Assembly: GCA_019314005.1 (NCBI GenBank)
Contig: JAFDAE010000184.1
Coordinates: forward strand, 1 to 12,254
Direction of reading: 5' to 3'
Length of the DNA: 12,254 bases
DNA from: Deltaproteobacteria bacterium
Lineage (GTDB): Bacteria > Desulfobacterota > Desulfobacteria > C00003060 > C00003106
The translations under genes were made by a program, and so were the position numbers. Below the pieces are notes generated by a model. That model saw only the letters and a list, made by a program, of their open reading frames with translations, had not been told where the DNA came from and searched no databases. Below, in pieces: positions 1-6,501 of the stretch; position 1 is the stretch's first letter, and each line of letters opens with the position of its first letter.

Positions 1-1
1 T

Positions 2-60
2 CTGCCATTGCAAGGCACGAGCGGGCAGGTTGGTTTTTCATTCGATTTTAAAATAATTTG
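2..60 (+). other. possible C-terminal end of a gene entering from the left
   Basis: The second plus-strand frame is open from the window edge to a TGA at 58-60. It would encode about 19 residues ending GQVGFSFDFKII, an alternating hydrophobic/polar pattern like the last strand of an outer-membrane beta-barrel. The first frame is also open, up to a TAA at 49-51. With so little sequence neither can be identified, and this may simply be non-coding DNA downstream of the barrel gene on the other strand. Confidence 0.2.
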
Positions 61-80
61 AGGAGCGGAGCGACACCATT

Positions 81-122
81 ATTCGACGTTCGATGTTCAA
101 TGTTCGATGTTGGACGCTCATC
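81..122. repeat. degenerate 7-bp-period tandem repeat
   Basis: Six consecutive 7-mers can be read in register: attcgac, gttcgat, gttcaat, gttcgat, gttggac, gctcatc. The unit approximates GTTCGAT and decays towards the right. It lies just beyond the 3' end of the minus-strand barrel gene (stop at 144) and is non-coding. Heptanucleotide intergenic repeats are known in some bacteria, for example the STRR families of filamentous cyanobacteria; I make no claim that this is the same family. No insertion-sequence ends or transposase are visible beside it. Confidence 0.6.
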
Positions 123-143
123 TTTCAAAACAACTTTTTGATC

Positions 144-926
144 TTAAAATGCTACAGAAACATTAACTCCAAATTCTGTAGAATTGTTTTTTGGCTCATA
201 CCATGTCGTCCCTCCAGGGTCTGTTGTAGTCTTTGAGTCCTCTATATTCCAATATCTTACAAAAGGTTCAATTGTAAAAACATGCTTCAGATGTTCTTTT
301 TGCAATTTAATAGAACCTCTCCATCCATAACCATCATCTTGGTCGTTTTCAATATCATAATACCCGGGGATGCTACCCAGGTTACTTTTTTGCTTTCCCT
401 TCCAGAAATAGTCGTACTCCAATATTACTCCTATAGACCACCCGTTATTCAATTCAGTAAGTGTTTCTAGGCCTATTGGACTATAATAATAATTTGATTC
501 TCTTTCATATCCGGCCGCCCCTGTTGAAGAGACCCTTCCGGACGAATCGTCGTTTAAATATCTATATCCTATCCCTATATAAGGCGTAATAATAGATCTG
601 TTTAATATGTGAAAATCATATCCGCCCAGCCCCCTGAATTCCATCATATAATCGTTTATATTATCTATGGTCCCTGAATTTTTGTAATCTACCTGCCCAT
701 AACTAAATTTGCCCTCTGCTTTTATCATAATGTAATTGTGATAAGTATAGGAGCCTCCTATCCCATGCATGAAACCTTTTTCCTCCATGACGTCAGGTTC
801 CTCATAAGTAATATGCGACATCTCAACTCCTACCCTCCAGGTATGCATTTGCAATGGTTCTGCGAAGCTGCTCCCAATCCCCAAAAACATAAAACACATT
901 GCTAATGACACTATCCACTTTTTCAT
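144..926 (-). CDS. small outer-membrane beta-barrel protein
   Basis: A 260-residue exported protein of unknown specific function. Residues 1-22 form a clear signal peptide (MKK start, hydrophobic core, cleavage predicted after SSFA). The mature part is rich in alternating aromatic/polar stretches such as YTYHNYIMIKAEGKFSYGQ, YIGIGYRYL and GVILEYDYFWKG, separated by short Gly/Asp/Asn turns. The chain ends EFGVNVSVAF with a terminal Phe, the usual signal for the outer-membrane assembly machinery. The size suggests about 8-10 strands. I see no omptin catalytic pattern or OmpA-type peptidoglycan-binding domain, so it reads as a free-standing barrel (porin, adhesin or enzyme not decidable). The start is supported by GGAG about 8 nt upstream of the ATG at 926. 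It is a single gene, divergent from rtcA. The barrel call is firm; the function is unknown. Confidence 0.8.
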   Translation of the reverse strand: MKKWIVSLAMCFMFLGIGSSFAEPLQMHTWRVGVEMSHITYEEPDVMEEKGFMHGIGGSYTYHNYIMIKAEGKFSYGQVDYKNSGTIDNINDYMMEFRGLGGYDFHILNRSIITPYIGIGYRYLNDDSSGRVSSTGAAGYERESNYYYSPIGLETLTELNNGWSIGVILEYDYFWKGKQKSNLGSIPGYYDIENDQDDGYGWRGSIKLQKEHLKHVFTIEPFVRYWNIEDSKTTTDPGGTTWYEPKNNSTEFGVNVSVAF

Positions 927-951
927 TTATTTCTCCGTTCAATTGCCTTAA

Positions 952-957
952 AGTATA
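952..957 (-). promoter_or_regulatory. candidate -10 box for the barrel gene
   Basis: On the minus strand these bases read TATACT, one mismatch from the sigma-70 -10 consensus, 26 nt upstream of the ATG at 926. No good -35 is seen at 16-18 nt: the matching region falls inside the perfect hairpin at 969-999. If the promoter is real it would need an activator or an extended contact, and the hairpin would overlap its -35 zone. Confidence 0.35.
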
Positions 958-968
958 AAAAGGTGAGG

Positions 969-999
969 ATTTCGTAAAAAGTTGGACTTTTTACGAAAT
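969..999. repeat. perfect 13-bp inverted repeat (hairpin), 5-nt loop
   Basis: Arm atttcgtaaaaag (969-981), loop ttgga (982-986) and arm ctttttacgaaat (987-999) are exactly complementary. It sits between two divergent genes, so it cannot end either of their transcripts as a normal terminator. It could be a DNA-level operator near the barrel promoter, a 5'-leader hairpin, or one copy of a dispersed palindromic repeat. The structure is certain; the role is open. Confidence 0.75.
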
Positions 1000-1105
1000 T
1001 ATTGAGGCTCAAAGATCAAAAATTTAACAGCTATATCATCCTATTGTTAATTTATCAAGGGCTTGAGACCTTGGTCTCGGCTTATGTGCGTAATAGGCAA
1101 TTCCC

Positions 1106-2137
1106 ATGGCATTGCAAATAGACGGTCGTCACGGTGAGGGGGGTGGCCAAATCCTCAGAACGGCCCTTTCTTTGGCGTCCTTACTCCAAAGACCGGTAGA
1201 GATCACTCACATTCGGGGAGGTCGCAAGACTCCCGGACTGCGACCCCAGCACCTGATGGGAATAAAGGCTCTTTCTGCTATTACAGCAGCCAAGGTCGAA
1301 GGGGGAGCAGTCGGCTCACAGCGCCTCTACTTTGAACCCCGCGACCTGAGATCAGGAGACTACACTTTTGATATCGGTACAGCAGGGTCGACCGGTCTTG
1401 TCTTGCAAACCGTGTTCCCTGTTTTACTCAGAGGCAAGAGGCCCTCCATCGTTACGATTATCGGGGGGACTCATGTGGCATGGAGTCCCTGCTTTCATTA
1501 TCTTAAGAAGATATTTCTTTCTGCCTTATATAAAATGGGAATAACCGCGTCTCTGGAGATTGATCGATGGGGGTGGTACCCAAAGGGAGGAGGAAAGATT
1601 ACGGTATCGTTAACACCGGCCCAACGGCTTATGCCTATAGAAATGGTCAAACGGGGAGAACTAAGCAAGTTAAACATTCTTTCTGCGCTTTCCAACCTTC
1701 CACGCAAGATCGGCGAAAGGCAGAGGGATCAGGCGCTTAAACGGCTCAGCAATCAAGGTTATTTCCCTGAAACAGAGCTAATTCAGGCCCCGTCTTACGG
1801 ACAAGGGACGGTGCTTTTTATTGAGCCGGCATTTGAAAAAAGCTTCGCCGGGTTTACCTCTCTGGGGGAAAGAGGAAAACCTGCCGAACAGGTCGCAAAC
1901 GATGCCTGCAACGAGTTTTTTAAGTTTATCCAAACAGAGGCTGCTATTGACGAGCATTTGGCCGATCAATTGCTCCTCTACATGGCGCTTGCCAACGGCA
2001 AATCAACATTTATCACGAACCGGATTACCCGCCACCTACGTACAAATGCCTGGTTGATAGAACAATTCCTTCCTGTTAAATTTGACATAGACGAAACTAC
2101 CGGCAGGGTAAGTGTCAAAGGGATAAGTCGTATATGA
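1106..2137 (+). CDS. rtcA: RNA 3'-terminal phosphate cyclase RtcA
   Basis: ATP-dependent conversion of RNA 3'-phosphate ends to 2',3'-cyclic phosphates, in the cytoplasm; an RNA repair or end-processing enzyme. The 343 residues match the usual ~340 of the family. The N-terminus has the hallmark GRHGEGGGQILRTALSLA (about residues 7-24), followed by HIRGGRKTPGLRPQHL. Further family blocks are DIGTAGSTGLVLQT, GGTHVAWSPCFHYL and RWGWYPKGGG. The catalytic histidine that becomes AMP-linked (His309 in E. coli) corresponds to His284 in EHLADQLLLYMALA. The start at 1106 is forced by the conserved N-terminus; its Shine-Dalgarno is weak. Neither rtcB (RNA ligase) nor rtcR (sigma-54 activator), its E. 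coli partners, is present in the window, and I found no sigma-54 -24/-12 site just upstream. The family call is very secure. Confidence 0.95.
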   Translation: MALQIDGRHGEGGGQILRTALSLASLLQRPVEITHIRGGRKTPGLRPQHLMGIKALSAITAAKVEGGAVGSQRLYFEPRDLRSGDYTFDIGTAGSTGLVLQTVFPVLLRGKRPSIVTIIGGTHVAWSPCFHYLKKIFLSALYKMGITASLEIDRWGWYPKGGGKITVSLTPAQRLMPIEMVKRGELSKLNILSALSNLPRKIGERQRDQALKRLSNQGYFPETELIQAPSYGQGTVLFIEPAFEKSFAGFTSLGERGKPAEQVANDACNEFFKFIQTEAAIDEHLADQLLLYMALANGKSTFITNRITRHLRTNAWLIEQFLPVKFDIDETTGRVSVKGISRI

Positions 2138-2334
2138 GTTTGCTTATCACAGTTACTTCGAATTTCCTTGAAAAGAGTCACAAATTCCGGTATGCTTATT
2201 TTTAGTTTTACATATATTTTTCCTTTATATTTAGCTCATTAGTTAGTCGCTTTCTCTTTATACCCCTGTTAGAATTTACCATAAAAGAAACCACCTATTG
2301 TCTATTAAGGTATCGCTTTCGGAGGAAAAGTATC

Positions 2335-3702
2335 ATGAGAACGATAATAACAATATTTTTCTTTTTAATCTGCATGGCTTCAACATTTGATTGTTATGGC
2401 CAACTTGAAACCGTCAAACACGATGAAGGCAGTAGTGATCCCATGTTTCAGCAGAAATGTTCCAATTGTCATGAAGTTGACGAAGGCGGAATGCTTCTAA
2501 TGGATCAAAAAGTGTGGAATAATACCATACTCCGAATGAGCAAGAAACAAGGCGCGGATATTACCAAATCGGATATTGAAAAATTGGTAAGCGCTCATGT
2601 TGAAAAGGAGAAGGCAGAAAGAGAATCCTTTCTGAGGGAATGCACTCGTTGCCACGAAGCAGGAAAATCATTATCGGATATCAAGACAAAAGAGGCTTGG
2701 GAAGAGACGATTCGTCGAATGATGACCAAGGCCAAAAGGGAAGTAAGTGATTACAAAATCAATATGTTAATAAGTTACCATGTGAGATATCAAGAGGACA
2801 TCATGAAAAAATGTTCTCAGTGCCACGATCCCACAAGGATTGTAACCTTGCAACGCGACGAAGCAACATGGAAAAAGACAGTCGCTGCTATGTGCGAGAA
2901 GAAAAATGCTGATATCTGTAAGGATGAGATAAACATTATAGCGCGCTATCATATTCAGAGGCAGAAAGCCGAACTCTTTCAAAGAAAATGTTCAGGGTGC
3001 CATACTTTGGAACGATCTTTCCACACCCTGAAAGATGAGGACTCCTGGCAGAAGACCATTCAGACCATGGCGAAAAAAGAGGGAAGCGGCATCACTAAGA
3101 GTGATGTTTCTGAGCTGGTCAGTTTGCATATGACAAGGCAGAGAAAGGAACATGAGCTGTTTTTAAGGGATTGTTCCCAATGCCATCCAGTGGATGTTGC
3201 CCTGCAAACGGGAAAAACAGTTGAACAATGGAGAGTAACGGCCAAGAGTATGATGAAGAAGGCGGGCAAGAAAGTGACTAATGAGGAGCTTGATATACTT
3301 ACGCACTATCACGTAAGATATGAAAAAAGTATGGCCGACCTTGCTATGAAGGCATGTTCTCGGTGTCATGGCCCGGAACGAACATTGACTTCATCGGCAA
3401 CCAAGGATACCTGGGCGCGGGTTATCCTTGAAATGAGCGAAAAGGAAGGTAGTGGCATAACATATGATGACGTGAGAAGACTGGCACAATATCACGTGGC
3501 AAGACAAAAAATCGGACAACAAGTCTTCAAGAAGGACTGTTCGGAATGTCATGATCCAGAAGCAGAAGAGACATTGAAAGAAAAAAAGTCGAGAGCTGAA
3601 TGGAGACAAACCATCAGACGCATGATGGGCAAATCCGGCAAGATGATCACGGACGAAGAGGTTGACATATTGATAAACTATCACATAGCGAGGACACGAT
3701 AG
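2335..3702 (+). CDS. secreted heptaheme c-type cytochrome made of seven tandem single-heme modules
   Basis: Predicted periplasmic electron-transfer protein of 455 residues. A signal peptide occupies about residues 1-22. Seven CXXCH heme-attachment motifs start at Cys42, 103, 160, 219, 280, 341 and 402, with spacings 61, 57, 59, 61, 61, 61. Each module repeats the layout CXXCH, then Trp about 13-17 residues after the motif His, Met seven residues after the Trp (68, 129, 186, 245, 306, 367, 430), then a late His (88, 149, 206, 265, 326, 387, 450) usually in an YH-V/I context. The module resembles the W..T..RM single-heme fold seen, for example, in the heme domain of quinohemoprotein amine dehydrogenase alpha subunits. 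No transmembrane anchor or catalytic domain follows. Shine-Dalgarno GGAGG at 2321-2325 sets the start. It is monocistronic between rtcA (197-bp gap) and the convergent transporter operon (17-bp gap). The redox partner is unknown. Confidence 0.9.
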   Translation: MRTIITIFFFLICMASTFDCYGQLETVKHDEGSSDPMFQQKCSNCHEVDEGGMLLMDQKVWNNTILRMSKKQGADITKSDIEKLVSAHVEKEKAERESFLRECTRCHEAGKSLSDIKTKEAWEETIRRMMTKAKREVSDYKINMLISYHVRYQEDIMKKCSQCHDPTRIVTLQRDEATWKKTVAAMCEKKNADICKDEINIIARYHIQRQKAELFQRKCSGCHTLERSFHTLKDEDSWQKTIQTMAKKEGSGITKSDVSELVSLHMTRQRKEHELFLRDCSQCHPVDVALQTGKTVEQWRVTAKSMMKKAGKKVTNEELDILTHYHVRYEKSMADLAMKACSRCHGPERTLTSSATKDTWARVILEMSEKEGSGITYDDVRRLAQYHVARQKIGQQVFKKDCSECHDPEAEETLKEKKSRAEWRQTIRRMMGKSGKMITDEEVDILINYHIARTR

Positions 3703-3719
3703 GCTGAGATGATAATTGT

Positions 3720-4781
3720 TCAGATTCTTGTTCCCTTATAGAACAGATGAACATCTGGAGTTCTTAGCGCGAGCGATATTTTATCTCCGGTTTTTCGCTG
3801 AAAAAGTGGCGATGCCTTGGCTATGATTCTTCCGTTGACAGTCTTTACATAAAGAATAGTTTCCGATCCGATATGCTCGACAACCTCCAGAGACCCAAGA
3901 AACGGGCCATCGCCCGGCATTAATGACTCCGGTCTTATTCCTATTGTCACCTTTAGCCCCAAATATTTTTTCAGCCCGCTCCTTGAGCTAAGATCGATTA
4001 TGAGGGATCTGGCTCTAAATAAGATTTTGTCCTTATCCACGGTTAGGACTCCTTCAATAAGATTTATCTGAGGGCTCCCTATAAAGGTGGCCACAAAGAG
4101 ATTGGATGGTCTTTTGTATAATTTTTGCGGGGGACCGATTTGTTGAATAACGCCCTTGTCCAGTAATATGATTTTATCCCCGAGGGTCATTGCTTCCACC
4201 TGGTCGTGGGTAACATATACCATGGTAGTGCCTAATTTTTGGTGAAGCCTTGCGAGCTCCACCCTCATAGTACTCCGGAGCCTGGCGTCGAGATTGGAAA
4301 GCGGCTCATCAAAAAGGAAAATCTGAGGGTTTCTTACAATTGCCCGTCCAATCGCGACTCTTTGCTTCTGGCCTCCTGACAATTCCCTTGGCTTCCTATC
4401 CAATAAGTCTCCTATGTCTAAAAGCTTCGCAGCCTTTCTTACCTTTTTATCTATCTTTGTCTTTGAGAGTTTTTTAATTTTAAGCGAGAACGCCATATTT
4501 TTATATACATTCATGTGGGGATAAAGGGCGTAACTCTGAAACACCATGGCAACGTCTCTTTCCTTGGGGGTAAGATTGCTTACATCTATGTCGCCGATGA
4601 ATATTTCTCCTTTGTCACATTGGTCCAACCCTGCTATTATTCTCAGTATAGTGGTCTTTCCGCATCCTGACGGCCCGAGCAGTATACAAAACTCGCCATC
4701 TAAGACTTCAAGGGATATATTCTTTATAATCGTATTCCTGCCAAACGATTTTGTTAGTTTTTTTATTTTTAATTCTGCCAT
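3720..4781 (-). CDS. CUT1-family carbohydrate ABC transporter ATPase (MalK/UgpC/MsmK type)
   Basis: Energy-coupling subunit of a carbohydrate importer; a dimer at the cytoplasmic face of the two permeases. All nucleotide-binding elements are intact in the 353 residues: Walker A GPSGCGKTT (36-44, Lys42), Q-loop MVFQSYALYPHM (Gln82), signature LSGGQKQR (134-141), Walker B IFLFDEP (Asp158, catalytic Glu159), D-loop SNLDA and H-loop VTHD (His192). From about residue 235 there is the C-terminal TOBE/OB-like regulatory region usual for MalK relatives (IGIRPESL, then VEHIGSETILYV). It is the last gene of the minus-strand operon; its ATG at 4781 follows the permease stop by 2 nt, so translation is probably coupled. 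Such ATPases are often shared between several importers, so it could remain useful even if the adjacent permease is broken. Confidence 0.93.
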   Translation of the reverse strand: MAELKIKKLTKSFGRNTIIKNISLEVLDGEFCILLGPSGCGKTTILRIIAGLDQCDKGEIFIGDIDVSNLTPKERDVAMVFQSYALYPHMNVYKNMAFSLKIKKLSKTKIDKKVRKAAKLLDIGDLLDRKPRELSGGQKQRVAIGRAIVRNPQIFLFDEPLSNLDARLRSTMRVELARLHQKLGTTMVYVTHDQVEAMTLGDKIILLDKGVIQQIGPPQKLYKRPSNLFVATFIGSPQINLIEGVLTVDKDKILFRARSLIIDLSSRSGLKKYLGLKVTIGIRPESLMPGDGPFLGSLEVVEHIGSETILYVKTVNGRIIAKASPLFQRKTGDKISLALRTPDVHLFYKGTRI

Positions 4782-4783
4782 GG

Positions 4784-5570
4784 TTATCCTTTTATCGCCC
4801 CCGCCGACAGCCCGCTGACAATCCTTTTCTGAAAGAGAAAAACAAGCAGCACAAGGGGCACGGTAGCCACTGTAGAGGCAGCAGCAATCTCTCCCCAGGG
4901 AAGGGTATATTGGCCCTGGAACAATGCTATTCCAATAGGAAGCGTCTGAAATTTGCGTTGTGTCATAATTAAGAGCGCAAAGAAAAATTCATTCCATGCG
5001 TAAATAAGCTGCAAGCCGAACCACGATCTTATAAAGGGTCTGGATACGATTACAACCATCGATTCGTGCGGCATCCTCAAGCTCTTTGGGGAGTTCCTTG
5101 AAAAAAACGGTCAATATCCAGACGCCGAGTGGCAAGGTTAGTGTTACATAAGGGATTATGAGTCCTTGATAGCTGTTTAGCCATCCCAGGGATTGCATTA
5201 TTTTCCACACCGGTCCTGCTATTGATATTTGAGGAAACATGGAAACAAGCAGGAGACTCCCCATAATCAACCCTTTGTACTTTAATCTCAGGCGTGCAAG
5301 AACATAAGCTGACAGGATGGAGATAAAAAGGGTGATAAACGTAGTGGCCCCGGCCACTATAGCGCTGTTTTTTACGTAGTGCAAGAGGTCGTATTTTACA
5401 ATGGCCGAGTGGTAAAAATGGAGCGATCCTGATGGGGCAAGCGTAGGAGGAATCGCGGTAACCTCTGCCTGTGTCTTTAGCGAGGTATTTACAAACCAGA
5501 TAAACGGCAGAAGGCTCATAAAGACTATTACGAATGTTACTCCACAAAAAATCAATTTAGATAGTTTCAT
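4784..5570 (-). pseudogene. MalG-like ABC sugar permease, frame-broken by an apparent small internal deletion
   Basis: Inner-membrane permease of the CUT1 importer, split over two frames. The first frame runs from the ATG at 5570 (Shine-Dalgarno AAGGA) to a TGA ending at 4989. It carries four membrane segments and the start of the EAA loop, ELEDAARIDGCNRIQTLYKIVV, and then ends in unrelated residues. A second frame overlaps it and continues with LIYAWNEFFFALLIM and a last membrane segment to GLSAGAIKG, stop at 4784. In relatives some 16-18 residues (PL..PGL... type) separate KIV from the YAWNEF segment; here only 16 nt do. The whole gene spans 787 bp, and restoring about 35-38 bp would give the usual ~274 codons in one frame. 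So the reading is a deletion rather than a single-base indel. It is either a real loss of function or an assembly error; the flanking permease, binding protein and ATPase are intact. Confidence 0.85.
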
Positions 5571-5588
5571 CTTTATCCTTTTTAAAAG

Positions 5589-6491
5589 TTATGTTTCTGT
5601 AAATAGACGCGTTCTCATAAGCCGTATGTAGAGTAACGACAACACAAAAACCGTTATAAAGACCAGCACGGAAATTGTTGAACCATAACCCATAAATCCT
5701 TCCGCAAATATCTTTTTGTATCCATAAAACTGGAGCACATTTGTAGCATTGGCAGGTCCTCCCTGTGTCATAACAAAGACGAGGTCGAAAACCCTGAAAG
5801 CATCCATGGTCCTGAAAAGAAGCGCAATCAGTATAGCGGGCTTAATGAGGGGTAGCGTTATCCTTCTAAATCGTTGCCATGCGTTGGCCCCGTCTATTTT
5901 TGCGCTTTCATAAAGCTCATCCGGAATGGTCTGCAGACCTGCCAGGATCAGGAGCGCGGCAAAAGATGATGTCTTCCATACATCTGCCGTTACTATAGCG
6001 GCAAAAGCAAAAAAAGGATCCGCAAGCCACGCCCTGTGCTTTGAAACATCCGAACCGAACAAAACATAGTTCAAAAGCCCGTAGTTGTCGTTACAGATAA
6101 ATCTCCACATTTGGGATGACACAACCGTAGGGATTGCCCACGGCACAAGGATTGCCGCTCTTACCAAGCCTCTACCCCTGAAATGTCTGTTTATAACAAG
6201 GGCGATAATCAGGCCAAAGAGTATCTCAAGGAAAGTGGAAACAGAGACAAATGCAAATGTAGTTATTAGCGAGCGTAGCGCAATCCTGTCGTGCAACAGT
6301 TCTTTGTAGTTTTCAAGTCCGATAAATGGTTGCCCGATGGATGGGAGGCCGAGTATTATCCTGTGGAGGCTTAGAAAAAAGGAATAAAGGATAGGATAAA
6401 ATGCGAATATACAAACAAAGGCAATGCATGGTATGAGCAGTGATGTGGCAAATAGTTTTTCATTTGTTATGGATGAAAATCTTATTTTCAT
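5589..6491 (-). CDS. MalF-like ABC sugar permease
   Basis: Inner-membrane subunit of the carbohydrate importer, 300 residues, the usual length for six-helix MalF/UgpA/LacF-type permeases. The first helix is FATSLLIPCIAFVCIFAFY. Further hydrophobic segments follow around TTFAFVSVSTFLEILFGLI, VRAAILVPWAIPTVV, FAAIVTADVWKTSSFAALL and AILIALLFRTMDAF, with a C-terminal helix near SVLVFITVFVLSLLYI. The EAA loop that docks on the ATPase is intact: DELYESAKIDGANAWQRFRRITLPL. The ATG at 6491 lies 10 nt after the stop of the binding-protein gene and the MalG-like gene begins 18 nt after its end, consistent with one operon. The Shine-Dalgarno is weak, suggesting translational coupling. Substrate specificity cannot be read from the sequence. 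Confidence 0.92.
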   Translation of the reverse strand: MKIRFSSITNEKLFATSLLIPCIAFVCIFAFYPILYSFFLSLHRIILGLPSIGQPFIGLENYKELLHDRIALRSLITTFAFVSVSTFLEILFGLIIALVINRHFRGRGLVRAAILVPWAIPTVVSSQMWRFICNDNYGLLNYVLFGSDVSKHRAWLADPFFAFAAIVTADVWKTSSFAALLILAGLQTIPDELYESAKIDGANAWQRFRRITLPLIKPAILIALLFRTMDAFRVFDLVFVMTQGGPANATNVLQFYGYKKIFAEGFMGYGSTISVLVFITVFVLSLLYIRLMRTRLFTET

Positions 6492-6501
6492 AATAAAAAC
6501 T

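Noticed and set aside
2160..2203. Possible rho-independent terminator after rtcA (GAATTT ... AAATTC, then a short T-run)
   Set aside because: The stem is only 6 AT-rich pairs with a 16-nt loop, and the T-run begins more than 10 nt after it; too weak to call.
2391..2400. Lipobox for the heptaheme protein at Cys20
   Set aside because: The residues before the Cys (TFD) do not fit the lipobox, so ordinary signal-peptidase cleavage is more likely.
5077..5547. Overlapping minus-strand open frame of 156 codons inside the MalG-like gene
   Set aside because: It is an out-of-frame shadow with Cys/Arg-rich, non-membrane composition; the permease frames carry all the family features.
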